A stretch of 19,272 nt of DNA from JAKVJE01 sp047722305 (lineage in GTDB: Bacteria; Actinomycetota; Actinomycetes; Actinomycetales; Microbacteriaceae). Below are positions 5,794 through 13,109 of this stretch, piece by piece. The stretch spans positions 1-19,272 of the forward strand of contig JBDNYM010000046.1 of NCBI GenBank assembly GCA_047722305.1, read 5' to 3'. A program made the position numbers and the translations under genes. A model generated the notes under the pieces. The model saw only the letters and a list, made by a program, of their open reading frames with translations. It did not search any database and had not been told where the DNA came from. Within the stretch, counting starts at the first letter, position 1; every line of letters starts with the position of its first letter.

Positions 5794-6833
5794 TCCGCCG
5801 GCCCGATCTGGGACGGCGGCCGCGGCCACGTTGGCGGCGACGGGCGCTGGCGCTCGCCGGCGTCGTCCTGTGCGCCGCCGTGGCGAGCGGATGCGCCGGC
5901 TCCCCCACCTCCCCGCAGAGCCGGGCCCCGGTGGTGCGCGTGGCGACCGTCGCCGGTCTGTCCCTGCCGCGGGCGCAGCTGGAGGCATTCACCGCCCGCA
6001 CCGGCATCCGGGTGGAGATCAGCACCGTGCCCTCCGACCTCCAGCTCGCCAGCCGGGTCGAAGACGGTCGGGTCCGGGCCGACATCGCCATCGGGCTCCC
6101 CGCCCCCAACGTCAGTGCCCTCGGCGAGAGCCGCGCCCTGCTGCCGTACACCTCCACCGCCTCCGGGGACGGCGCCGTCGACTTCGCCTACGTGCGCAGC
6201 AACCGGCTCACCGCCTACTCCTACGACTTCGTCTGCGCCGCTTTCGACGCCTCCCGAACGGACGCCCCCGCCCCGGCCCACCTGAGCGACTTCACCCGGT
6301 CCGAATACCGCGGACAGCTGACCCTGCCCGACCCGCGGCGCTCCAGCGCCGGGCTCGCCTTCGTCCTCGCCGCCAACGACCAGACCGCGCCCGAGGGGGG
6401 AGACGCCTGGAAGACCTACTGGGCGGACCTCGCCGCCAACGACGCCCACCTGCAGCCCGGGGCCGCCCCGGCCGGCGCCGTCGCCTCCACCCCGCTGCGG
6501 GTGCTGTCGCCGTCGCGCGCCGGGGTGCCGAACACCGAGGTCATCGGCTCGACCTGCACCCGCCGGGTGCGCTACGCGGGCATCATCGCCGGGTCCCGGC
6601 ACGTGAACCAGGCCAAGCGGCTCGTCGACGCCCTGCTCGCCAAGGGCTGGCAGCACACCCTGCCCGCTGACGGCGCGTTCCCCGTGACCACGGGAGTGGG
6701 CGTCCCGGCCCGGATGCGCGCGCTGCGCCAGCTCTGGGAGCGCAACGGCGAGAACAACACCGACGTGGCCGCCGCCGACACCCGCATGCCGGCCATGCTG
6801 CGCACCTGGGCGCAGGCCTTCCGGGTCGAGTGA
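5790..6833 (+). CDS. ThiB-like ABC-transporter substrate-binding lipoprotein
   Basis: This 347-aa exported lipoprotein has a twin-basic, Arg-rich N-terminus (residues 2-18), a hydrophobic core (19-32) and a lipobox VASGC with Cys35 as the lipidated residue. The mature part is a type 2 periplasmic-binding fold. RVATVAGLSLPRAQLEAFTARTGI matches the N-terminal lobe of thiamine/iron-type binding proteins, YSYDFVCAAFD and LTLPDPRRSSAGLAFVLA match the ThiB family hinge and binding region, and the C-terminus (VNQAKRLVDALL...FPVTTGV) also fits. Thiamine is the family-based guess; iron or another ligand is possible. No permease or ATPase gene lies beside it, so it is an orphan here. Its ATG overlaps the lipid-kinase stop by 4 nt, so translation is probably coupled. 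Confidence 0.85.
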   Translation: MIRRPDLGRRPRPRWRRRALALAGVVLCAAVASGCAGSPTSPQSRAPVVRVATVAGLSLPRAQLEAFTARTGIRVEISTVPSDLQLASRVEDGRVRADIAIGLPAPNVSALGESRALLPYTSTASGDGAVDFAYVRSNRLTAYSYDFVCAAFDASRTDAPAPAHLSDFTRSEYRGQLTLPDPRRSSAGLAFVLAANDQTAPEGGDAWKTYWADLAANDAHLQPGAAPAGAVASTPLRVLSPSRAGVPNTEVIGSTCTRRVRYAGIIAGSRHVNQAKRLVDALLAKGWQHTLPADGAFPVTTGVGVPARMRALRQLWERNGENNTDVAAADTRMPAMLRTWAQAFRVE

Positions 6834-6930
6834 CGCCGGGCGGGTGCCGACGCCCTGAACCCGACCGGCCCCTACTGCAGCTCGGCGCCACCGCGCCTCC
6901 GGTCCTGAGCCGGCGGCCGGCCCGCCCCGC

Positions 6931-7800
6931 TCATGCCTCCGGCTGCAGCGCCTCCCCCAGCCGCCGCCGCATCACCGCGACGGCCTCCGGGTTCTCGTCG
7001 ATGAGGGCGAAGCGGCGCCCGAGTTCTGCAGCGGCCGCACCGGTCGTGCCCGATCCGGCGAAGGGATCGAGCACCCAGTCCCCGGGCCGGCTCGACGCGG
7101 TGACGATGCGGCGCAGAATGCCGACCGGCTTCTGCGTCGGGTAGCCGGTGCGCTCCCTGCCCGAGGTGGCCACGATGGTGTGCCACCAGACGTCAGTGGG
7201 CAGCTTGCCCCGCGCCGCCTTCTCCGGCCCCACCAGGCCGGGCGCCATGTAGGGCTCGCGGTCCACTCCGTCCGAATCGAAGTAGTAGGCGCGCACGTCC
7301 TTCACGTACACGAGGATGGTCTGGTGCTTCGGTGGCCAGCGGCGCCGGGTCCGCCCCCCGAAGTCGTAGGCCCAGATGATCTCGTTGAGGAAGCGGTCGC
7401 GACCGACCAGCTCGTCCATCCATACCTTCGCATAGTGCGCCTCGCGGTAGTCGAGGTGCAGATAGAGGGTGCCGGTGGGATGCAGCAGGCGCCAGGCCGC
7501 CTCCAGCCGCGGCAGCAGGAAGGCCCGGTAGTCGTCGAAGCGGTCGCCGTACGACGGCTGCGGCCCCGCGGTCAGGGCGTAAGCGCGGCCCTGGAAGCCC
7601 GGGCGCCCGGCGGCATCGCCGTCGTCCACCCGCACCGCGCGCGCCCGCCCGCCGGTCTGCCGCTCGCCGGTATTGAACGGCGGGTCGAGGTAGGCGAGCT
7701 GGAAGGACGCGGCCGGCAGCTCGGCCATCCGCTGCAGGTTGTCCCCGGGCAGCAGCACGCCGTGGCCGGCGGCGACGCCGTCCAGTTCGAGGGCGGTCAC
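6931..7800 (-). CDS. DNA (adenine-N6 or cytosine-N4) methyltransferase, orphan
   Basis: This 289-aa S-adenosylmethionine-dependent DNA methyltransferase of the N6/N4 family has class beta order. The catalytic motif IV DPPF (39-42) is near the N-terminus and the AdoMet-binding FAGSGTTG (247-254) near the C-terminus. DPPF rather than SPP favours adenine N6. TGYPTQKPVGILRRI before motif I is the family's motif X region. The target-recognition part is short, and no restriction endonuclease gene is adjacent, so it is probably a solitary regulatory or housekeeping methylase. The GTG at 7800 overlaps the lplA stop as GTGA, suggesting coupling. An in-frame ATG at 7818 would add 6 residues and overlap lplA by 22 nt, and it cannot be excluded. 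Confidence 0.9.
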   Translation of the reverse strand: MTALELDGVAAGHGVLLPGDNLQRMAELPAASFQLAYLDPPFNTGERQTGGRARAVRVDDGDAAGRPGFQGRAYALTAGPQPSYGDRFDDYRAFLLPRLEAAWRLLHPTGTLYLHLDYREAHYAKVWMDELVGRDRFLNEIIWAYDFGGRTRRRWPPKHQTILVYVKDVRAYYFDSDGVDREPYMAPGLVGPEKAARGKLPTDVWWHTIVATSGRERTGYPTQKPVGILRRIVTASSRPGDWVLDPFAGSGTTGAAAAELGRRFALIDENPEAVAVMRRRLGEALQPEA

Positions 7801-8846
7801 GGCACCCGGTACAGCCATTCATCGGTGGCGAACTTGGTCTCGACCAGCTCCTGGGCCTGCGCCATCTCCTCGTCGCTGATCTGCCCCTCGGTCAGTCCAT
7901 GCTCCGAACGGAATGTAGAGATCAGGTGCTCGATGATGTCGTGCCTGCTCATTCCGGCCTGGGAACGCAGCGGGTCGACGCGCTTCTTGGCCGACTTGAT
8001 GCCCTTGTCGCTGAGCTTCTCGCGCCCGATGCGCAGCACCTGCACCATCTTGTCGGCGTCGATGTCGTAGCTCATGGTGACGTGGTGCAGCACGGCCCCG
8101 CTGGCCAGTCGCTTCTGCGCGGCGCCGCCGATCTTGCCCTTGTCGGTGGCGATGTCGTTGAGCGGCTGGTACTCGGCCTTGAGGCCGAGCGAGCGCAGGC
8201 CGTCCAGCACCCAGTCATCGAGGTAGGCGTATGAATTCTCGATGCTCATCCCCTGCACCAGCTCGATGGGGGCGTGGATGGAGTATGTGACGATCGCGTT
8301 CTCCTCCATGAACATGGCCCCGCCGCCGGTGATGCGGCGCACGACCTGGATTCCGTACTTCTTGGCGTTCTCGAGGTCGACCTCGTTGCGCACCGACTGG
8401 AACGAGCCGATGACCACGGCCGGCTCGGTGAACTCCCAGAAGCGCAACGTCGGCTTGCGGGTGCCCGCGGCGACGGCCTCCGTGAGCACCTGGTCGAGCG
8501 CGAGGTGCATGCGGGGCGGCAGCGACGGCAGCCGCAGCAGCTCCCAGTCGTAGTCTCCCCAGCTGGTCGCCCGGGTGATGGCCCGGCGGATGGCCACGGC
8601 GACCGACTCGGGCGAGAACCCGAGCAGCACCGCGTCTTTGGGCAGGGCCTGGACGATGGCGCGGGTGATCGCGTCGGCGGGGGCGTCGGCGTTCAGCCCG
8701 TCGACGGCCCGGTTGATGTCGTCGAGTGCGGTGTCGGGGTCGAGGAAGAAGTCGCCGGCCAGGTGGAAATCGTGGATGCGCCCCTCGGACACGCTCAGGT
8801 CGACGACGACCAGCTTGCCTCCGGGAACTTTGTATTCACCATGCAT
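7797..8846 (-). CDS. lplA: Lipoate-protein ligase A with N-terminal accessory domain
   Basis: This 349-aa enzyme activates lipoate with ATP and attaches it to lysines of lipoyl domains (pyruvate and 2-oxoglutarate dehydrogenases, glycine cleavage H protein). The catalytic BPL/LplA domain spans about 100-270: the lipoyl-AMP loop RRITGGGA (170-177), the catalytic lysine in GKIGGAAQ (K238), and LHHVTMSYD (253-261). Residues 1-90 resemble the accessory domain normally at the C-terminus of bacterial LplA (or the separate archaeal LplB), so the domain order is reversed. The C-terminal 80 residues are an extra helical segment. The start is set by ATG 7 nt after a TAGGCT box. A shared-strand methyltransferase overlaps its stop. 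Confidence 0.9.
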   Translation of the reverse strand: MHGEYKVPGGKLVVVDLSVSEGRIHDFHLAGDFFLDPDTALDDINRAVDGLNADAPADAITRAIVQALPKDAVLLGFSPESVAVAIRRAITRATSWGDYDWELLRLPSLPPRMHLALDQVLTEAVAAGTRKPTLRFWEFTEPAVVIGSFQSVRNEVDLENAKKYGIQVVRRITGGGAMFMEENAIVTYSIHAPIELVQGMSIENSYAYLDDWVLDGLRSLGLKAEYQPLNDIATDKGKIGGAAQKRLASGAVLHHVTMSYDIDADKMVQVLRIGREKLSDKGIKSAKKRVDPLRSQAGMSRHDIIEHLISTFRSEHGLTEGQISDEEMAQAQELVETKFATDEWLYRVP

Positions 8847-8853
8847 GCTCCCC

Positions 8854-8859
8854 AGCCTA
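8854..8859 (-). promoter_or_regulatory. Leaderless -10 box of lplA (TAGGCT)
   Basis: TAGGCT on the minus strand is followed by 7 nt (GGGGAGC) and the ATG of lplA. The G-rich stretch is too close to the ATG to act as a ribosome binding site. This gives lplA its own promoter, just before the end of the upstream transglutaminase gene. Confidence 0.6.
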
Positions 8860-8871
8860 CCGGCGGACGGC

Positions 8872-9883
8872 TCAGGCGACGCGGGTGATCTGGACGTTCA
8901 CGAACTGGTCGGCCGCGAACGGCCCCGCGTACACGCCCCGCAGCGGCGGGACGTCGTCGTAGTCGCGCCCGCGCCCGACCACCACATGGTCGCCGCCGGC
9001 CGGCTTCGCATTGGTGGGGTCGAAGCCCACCCAGTCGCCGGTGAACCACTCGACCCAGGCATGCGACTCGCCCTCGACGGCCGTGCCGATGGGAGCCTGC
9101 GTGTCAGGGTGCAGGTAGCCGGAGACGTAGCGCGCCGGGATGCCGACGGCGCGCAGAGCGCCGATCGCGATGTGCGCCATGTCCTGGCACACGCCGGCGC
9201 CGGCCTGCCAGGCGTCCTCGGCGCGGGTGAACACCGAGGTCGCCCCCGGCACGTAGTTCACGCGCGAGCCGACGGCTCGGCAGATCTGCTCGGCGGCCGC
9301 GCCCCGGGGGCGCCCCCCCGCGCGGGGGGGGGCGCGGGGGCGGCCCACCCCCGGCGGGCCCCGGCGGGCGGGGGGCGCCCGCGGCGGGGGGGGGGGTCCC
9401 CCCCGCGGCCCCCCCGGGCGGTTGGTCGCCGGGCGCGCCTCGTGCGGGGCTGAGAGGCGCGGGGGCCTCGCCCGGGGCGAGCCCCTCGGCGAGGTCGCGG
9501 GCGAGGTCGCGCACCTCCGCGGCGGGCCGCGTCCGGTCGGTCTGCTCCAGCTGCTGCTGGATGGACACCTGCCGCCCGGCCAGGGCCGTCAGCTCCGCCC
9601 AGTCCAGCGCGCCCGGCTTATAGGGGTGCTTCTGCACCTCCACCAGCGAGGTGGCGGTCAGCTGCAGGCGGTCGTGGGGCGCCAGCACCTCGAAGGCGCT
9701 GACCTTGGTGCCCCAGTAGTCCTGGTAGGTGAGGACGGTCGCGTGCGGCTCGATGCTGAGCCGCGCCTCCAAGACCAGCTGCGGCCCCGACGTCTGGGGC
9801 AGCATCCGGGCCTCGTTATAGGAGGCGGCGACGGCGCCCGCGTAATGGAATCCCGTCGTGTGGACGATCCGCAACCGGCTCAT
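8872..9883 (-). pseudogene. Transglutaminase-like protein, frame broken by a G/C-only block
   Basis: The N-terminal part (start ATG at 9883, MSRLRIVHTTGFHY) is the bacterial transglutaminase N-terminal beta domain and reads cleanly to about 9470. The catalytic part reads in another frame from about 9300 to the stop at 8872, and has the full cysteine-protease-like triad: Cys in GVCQDMAH, His in ESHAWVEW and Asp in VGFDPTN. Between them lies a stretch of almost pure G and C, and the total length (1012 nt) is not a multiple of three. Family members run almost directly from a DLA...PGEA-like segment into the EQICRAV...YVPG segment, so the block looks foreign to the protein. It is either a real frameshift or, more likely, a sequencing/assembly fault in an intact gene. 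The start overlaps the alpha-E stop (ATGA). It probably cleaves or cross-links peptides made by the neighbouring ligase (inference). Confidence 0.85.
9300..9420. other. Near-pure G/C low-complexity block, suspected assembly error
   Basis: About 120 bp contain only two A/T bases and long alternating G and C homopolymers, including a run of about 13 G. It interrupts an otherwise well-conserved gene and coincides with the frame change. Such blocks often mark places where short reads failed in strong GC hairpins. Confidence 0.8.
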
Positions 9884-10815
9884 ACTGCCGCACCTCCGAC
9901 CCAGCTGGGCATGGGATTGGACGGGAAGTACCGCTGCCCGATGGCCTGGCTGGCCCGGTTCACGCCGCTCTGCACCTCGTGCATCTGGGCGGGTAGGTCG
10001 GCGATGATCTCGTCCACGCCCTGGTATTCGAGACGGGACGCGATGCGGCCGAGCAGCCGCCGCGCCTGCCCCGGCACGCCGACGCGGGTCTGCTCGGGCG
10101 ACAGCTGCCGCAGGCAGTCGAGAGCCCGGCTGATCGAGAACTGGATGGAGCGGGGGAAGAGCCGGTCCAGCAGCAGGAACTCGGCGGCGCGCTCGGCCGC
10201 CGGCGCCCCGCCGTAGGTGCGCAGGAAGGCCTCGTAGGCTCCCACGGAACGCAGGATGGCCGTCCAGCTGGGTCCGGAGGCCTCGGTCAGCGTGCGGGTG
10301 GCGAGCAGGCGGGCCGTCATGTCGGCCCGTTCCAGCGAGCGCCCCAGAGTGAAGAACAGGAAGGCCTCGTCCCGGTTCGACGACGACTCGGTGATGCCGA
10401 CGGCGAGCGCCGCCCGCTGCCGGGCCCAGGTGAAGAAGCCGTGGGCCTGGCCGAGGGTGAGCTGCTGCGGCAGCTGCATCCGCGTCTCGTTGAGGCACTC
10501 CCACAGCTCGGTGTTGATGACCTCGCGCGCGCGGCGGCCGTTCTCGCGGGCCGCGCCCAGCGAGTAGGCGATGGACGCGGGATGGTTGGGGTTGGCGGCG
10601 AGCGCCGCGAAGACGTCCCCGCGGGTCAACGGGTCGGGGGTCAGGGCGAGCGCCCCGCCCATCACGCCGAGCAGGGCGTGGCAGGCGGTGTTCTCGTCGA
10701 CCCAGGGGTCCTCCAGCAGCAGCTGCAGGTAGACGTCGAGGATACGGGCGGTGCCGTCGGCGCGCTCGAGGTAGCGCCCGATCCAGAACAGGCTCTCGGC
10801 GATACGGCTCAGCAT
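9880..10815 (-). CDS. Alpha-E domain-containing protein
   Basis: This 311-aa all-alpha protein (former DUF403) starts MLSRIAESLFWIGRYLERAD, the family's conserved opening, with further E-R-A-D-M-T-A-R and W...L segments through the chain. The family has no known catalytic residues, and its role is inferred from constant association with permuted ATP-grasp and transglutaminase genes, possibly as a scaffold or tailoring partner. No signal peptide or membrane helix is seen. It has one of the best Shine-Dalgarno sequences in the window (AGGAGAA at 10821-10827), sitting inside the upstream gene. Its start overlaps the ATP-grasp stop by 7 nt and its stop overlaps the transglutaminase start, so all three are translationally linked. 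Confidence 0.94.
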   Translation of the reverse strand: MLSRIAESLFWIGRYLERADGTARILDVYLQLLLEDPWVDENTACHALLGVMGGALALTPDPLTRGDVFAALAANPNHPASIAYSLGAARENGRRAREVINTELWECLNETRMQLPQQLTLGQAHGFFTWARQRAALAVGITESSSNRDEAFLFFTLGRSLERADMTARLLATRTLTEASGPSWTAILRSVGAYEAFLRTYGGAPAAERAAEFLLLDRLFPRSIQFSISRALDCLRQLSPEQTRVGVPGQARRLLGRIASRLEYQGVDEIIADLPAQMHEVQSGVNRASQAIGQRYFPSNPMPSWVGGAAV

Positions 10816-12446
10816 GGTGCTTCTCCTGTCCGGCGGCGACGGCGCTGCTGTTGCTGCTGTTGCTGCTGACCGTCCAGTGTCACCGCGTCCTGCCGGGCCA
10901 CCTGCGGCGCGGGCGCGGGGCCGCGGCGGGTGGTGGTGGCCGCCTGCTGCTCGACCAGGCCGGGGACGGTGATCTCGGGGTCCGGGGCGAGGCGGGTCTC
11001 GACCACCCAGGTGTCCTTCGAGCCGCCGCCCTGCGAGGAGTTCACCACCAGGGTGCCTTCCGGCAGCGCCACCCGGGTGAGCCCGCCGGGCAGCACCCAC
11101 ACGTCGGAGCCGTCGTTGACGGCGAACGGCCGCAGGTCGACGTGCCGCGGGCCGACCCCGCCGGGTACGACGGTGGGCACCGTCGAGAGCTGCACCACCG
11201 GCTGCGCGATCCAGCCGCGCGGGTCGGCGAGCAGCTTCTTGCGCAGCGCGTCGAGCTCGGTCGCCGACGCCTGGGGGCCGACCACCAGTCCCTTGCCGCC
11301 GGCGCCGTCCACCGGTTTGATGACCATCTCATCGAGGCGATCGAGCACCTCCTCGAGGGCGCCGGGCTCTTCCAGCCGCCAGCTGCGCACGTTGGGGATG
11401 ATCTGCTTCTCACCTAGGAAGTACTCCGTGAGCGCCGGCATGTAGGTGTACATCAGCTTGTCGTCGACCACCCCGTTGCCGACCGCGTTGCAGAGGGTGA
11501 CGTTGCCCAGCCGAGCCGCCGTCATGAGGCCCGGGGCGCCCAGCACCGAGTCGGCGCGGAACTGCAGCGGGTCGAGGAAGTCGTCGTCGACGCGCCGGTA
11601 GATCACGTCGACGCGCTCGGGGCCAGCGGTGGTGCGCATCCAGACGCGGCCGTTGGAGCAGAACAGGTCACGGCCCTCAACCAGCTCGACGCCCATCAGG
11701 CGGGCCAGCAGGGTGTGCTCGAAGTAGGCGGAGTTGAACACGCCTGGGGTCAGCACCACCACGGTCGGGTCGGAGACGCCCTGCGGGGCGGCCGCCTTCA
11801 GCGCGTGCAGCAGCCGCACCGGGTAATCGCCGACGGGCTTGATGCGCATCTGCGCGAACAGCTCCGGCAGCGTCTGCGCCATGACGCGCCGGTTGGAGAT
11901 CACGTAGCTGACGCCGGACGGGATGCGGACGTTGTCCTCCAGCACCCGCCAGTCGCCGTTGGAGTCGCGGATCAGGTCGATGCCGCTGACCTGGCAGCGG
12001 GCGCCGTTGGACGGCTGCACGCCGGCGGCACAGTGCAGGTAGTTCGTGGACGACGACACCAGGTGCGCGGGGATGACTCCGTCGGCGATGGCCCGCTGGG
12101 GACCGTAGATGTCGGCCAGCAGCGCCTCCAGCACGTGGACGCGCTGCTGCACGCCCTGATCGAGGATGTCCCAGGAGGCGCCGTCGATGACCCGCGGGAT
12201 GGGGTCGAGCGGGAAAGGCCGCTCCTCGCCGGCGAAGTCGAACGTCACGCCCTGGGCCAGGTACGAGCTCGCCAGCGCCTGAGTGCGACCGCGCAGCTCG
12301 TCGAGCGTCATCTCGGCCAGCGCCTCGTAGATGCGCTTGTAGGTGTCGCGCGGCTGGTCCGATTCGACGAACATCTCATCCCACGCGCTCTGGGTGCTGC
12401 CGGTGGTGCGGGCGTGCGCGTCATACCCCGTAAAAAGTCCTGCCAT
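10809..12446 (-). CDS. Circularly permuted ATP-grasp type 2 family protein
   Basis: This 545-aa predicted carboxylate-amine ligase would use ATP to form an acyl phosphate and then an amide bond. Substrate and product are unknown. Typical family segments are WDEMF near the start, WRVLEDNVRIPSGVSYVISNR (metal/ATP region), VDVIYRRVDDDFLDPL, the NAVGNGVVDDKLMYTYMP segment, and VIKPVDGAGGKGLVVGP, the lysine/glycine ATP-binding loop displaced by the permutation. The ATG at 12446 fits the family start; a TTG at 12455 is also in frame. The C-terminus carries a non-conserved tail with eight Gln followed by five Arg, ending at a stop that overlaps the alpha-E start. It heads the ATP-grasp/alpha-E/transglutaminase trio. 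In mycobacteria the equivalent trio is, to my knowledge, Rv2411c-Rv2409c. Confidence 0.93.
   Translation of the reverse strand: MAGLFTGYDAHARTTGSTQSAWDEMFVESDQPRDTYKRIYEALAEMTLDELRGRTQALASSYLAQGVTFDFAGEERPFPLDPIPRVIDGASWDILDQGVQQRVHVLEALLADIYGPQRAIADGVIPAHLVSSSTNYLHCAAGVQPSNGARCQVSGIDLIRDSNGDWRVLEDNVRIPSGVSYVISNRRVMAQTLPELFAQMRIKPVGDYPVRLLHALKAAAPQGVSDPTVVVLTPGVFNSAYFEHTLLARLMGVELVEGRDLFCSNGRVWMRTTAGPERVDVIYRRVDDDFLDPLQFRADSVLGAPGLMTAARLGNVTLCNAVGNGVVDDKLMYTYMPALTEYFLGEKQIIPNVRSWRLEEPGALEEVLDRLDEMVIKPVDGAGGKGLVVGPQASATELDALRKKLLADPRGWIAQPVVQLSTVPTVVPGGVGPRHVDLRPFAVNDGSDVWVLPGGLTRVALPEGTLVVNSSQGGGSKDTWVVETRLAPDPEITVPGLVEQQAATTTRRGPAPAPQVARQDAVTLDGQQQQQQQQRRRRRTGEAPC
10821..10827 (-). promoter_or_regulatory. 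Strong Shine-Dalgarno of the alpha-E gene inside the ATP-grasp CDS
   Basis: AGGAGAA lies 5 nt before the ATG at 10815 (AGGAG-to-ATG spacer 7 nt) and encodes part of the C-terminal tail of the ATP-grasp protein. It decides the alpha-E start. Confidence 0.75.
10845..10868 (-). repeat. CAG/CAA triplet repeat encoding eight glutamines
   Basis: Eight consecutive Gln codons on the minus strand, mostly CAG with two CAA, lie in the C-terminal tail of the ATP-grasp protein. Such a tract can change length by slippage. A non-triplet change would alter the tail and the spacing to the alpha-E start. Confidence 0.85.
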
Positions 12447-12454
12447 GAGTGACA

Positions 12455-12460
12455 ACCGTA
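12455..12460 (-). promoter_or_regulatory. Possible -10 box of the ATP-grasp gene (TACGGT)
   Basis: TACGGT on the minus strand lies 8 nt before the ATG of the ATP-grasp gene, in the 62-nt gap after the thioesterase stop. The spacing is one or two bases longer than for the other leaderless candidates, so confidence is lower. Confidence 0.4.
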
Positions 12461-12508
12461 GAGCGGGACGGTTGCCGGCATGTTACGGAGAACAGGGGGT
12501 GGAGCGAC

Positions 12509-13105
12509 TCATGCCGTCGACGTCACGGACCGCTCGTCGACCGCGGACCACGGTCGCCCCGGGTCCCAGACGCTCGGGTAGTGCACCGCGTTGCGCGGCA
12601 GCTCGGAGGCGCTCGCCCAGGCCCGCACCCACGCCGGGACGCTCGGCAGCCGCTCGGGGGCGCCGAACTCTGCGATCACCTCGTCGGGATGCACCGCCCC
12701 GCCGGCTCGCCGCACGAACAGCTGTCGCACGAACCCGCGCACGCACACCTCGTCACCGCGCACGAACCGCTGCTCCACGATGAAGCAGGTGTCGTCCCAG
12801 CCCACGATGCGGGTCTGCAACGTGTAGCGCTGCCCCCAGTGCAAAGAGCGCCGGAACGTGATCGTCTCGCTGGTGACCACCGAGATCCATCCCCGTTTCG
12901 CCATCCGCGCCCAGGCGCCCGACTCCATCATCATGGCGATGCGGCCCACATCCATCAACTGCAGATAGCTGCCGTTGTTCACGTGGCGCAGCAGGTCGAG
13001 ATCGCGCAGGGTGACGCGCATGCGCAGGCCGTGCACCGTCCACAGCGGCCGGTGGACGCCGCGCAGCTGCAGGTGCAGCAGCAGGAGACGCAGGATGCGG
13101 TTCAT
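12509..13105 (-). CDS. Acyl-CoA thioesterase, 4HBT/hotdog family
   Basis: This 198-aa single-hotdog protein would hydrolyse an acyl-CoA or acyl-carrier thioester; the substrate is unknown. The signature LRDLDLLRHVNNGSYLQLMD (33-52) contains the usual acidic residue(s) D35/D37, HVNN and a Tyr, followed by the long central helix and the SETITFRRSLHWGQRYTLQTRIVGWD strands. The first 25 residues form a short hydrophobic, Leu-rich helix that could associate with a membrane. The open frame extends 21 codons further up, but that would overlap the peptidase gene. The ATG at 13105 lies 4 nt after the peptidase stop, so the two are one operon with coupled translation. No good Shine-Dalgarno is seen. 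Confidence 0.86.
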   Translation of the reverse strand: MNRILRLLLLHLQLRGVHRPLWTVHGLRMRVTLRDLDLLRHVNNGSYLQLMDVGRIAMMMESGAWARMAKRGWISVVTSETITFRRSLHWGQRYTLQTRIVGWDDTCFIVEQRFVRGDEVCVRGFVRQLFVRRAGGAVHPDEVIAEFGAPERLPSVPAWVRAWASASELPRNAVHYPSVWDPGRPWSAVDERSVTSTA

Positions 13106-13109
13106 GGGG

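Noticed and set aside
4663..5988. 441-codon open frame on the minus strand
   Set aside because: It is antisense to the lipid kinase, with a Gly/Ala/Arg-rich low-complexity translation. The plus-strand frame has GGDGT and PQGTAN motifs.
1..6930. Prophage or genomic island with att sites around the tRNA-Ser genes
   Set aside because: Apart from the IS element there is no integrase, no duplicated tRNA 3' end and no phage gene; the neighbours are housekeeping genes.
9301..9420. The G/C block as a genuine regulatory hairpin or recombination hotspot
   Set aside because: Its near-total lack of A/T and its position exactly at a frame break in a conserved gene make a sequencing or assembly fault more likely.
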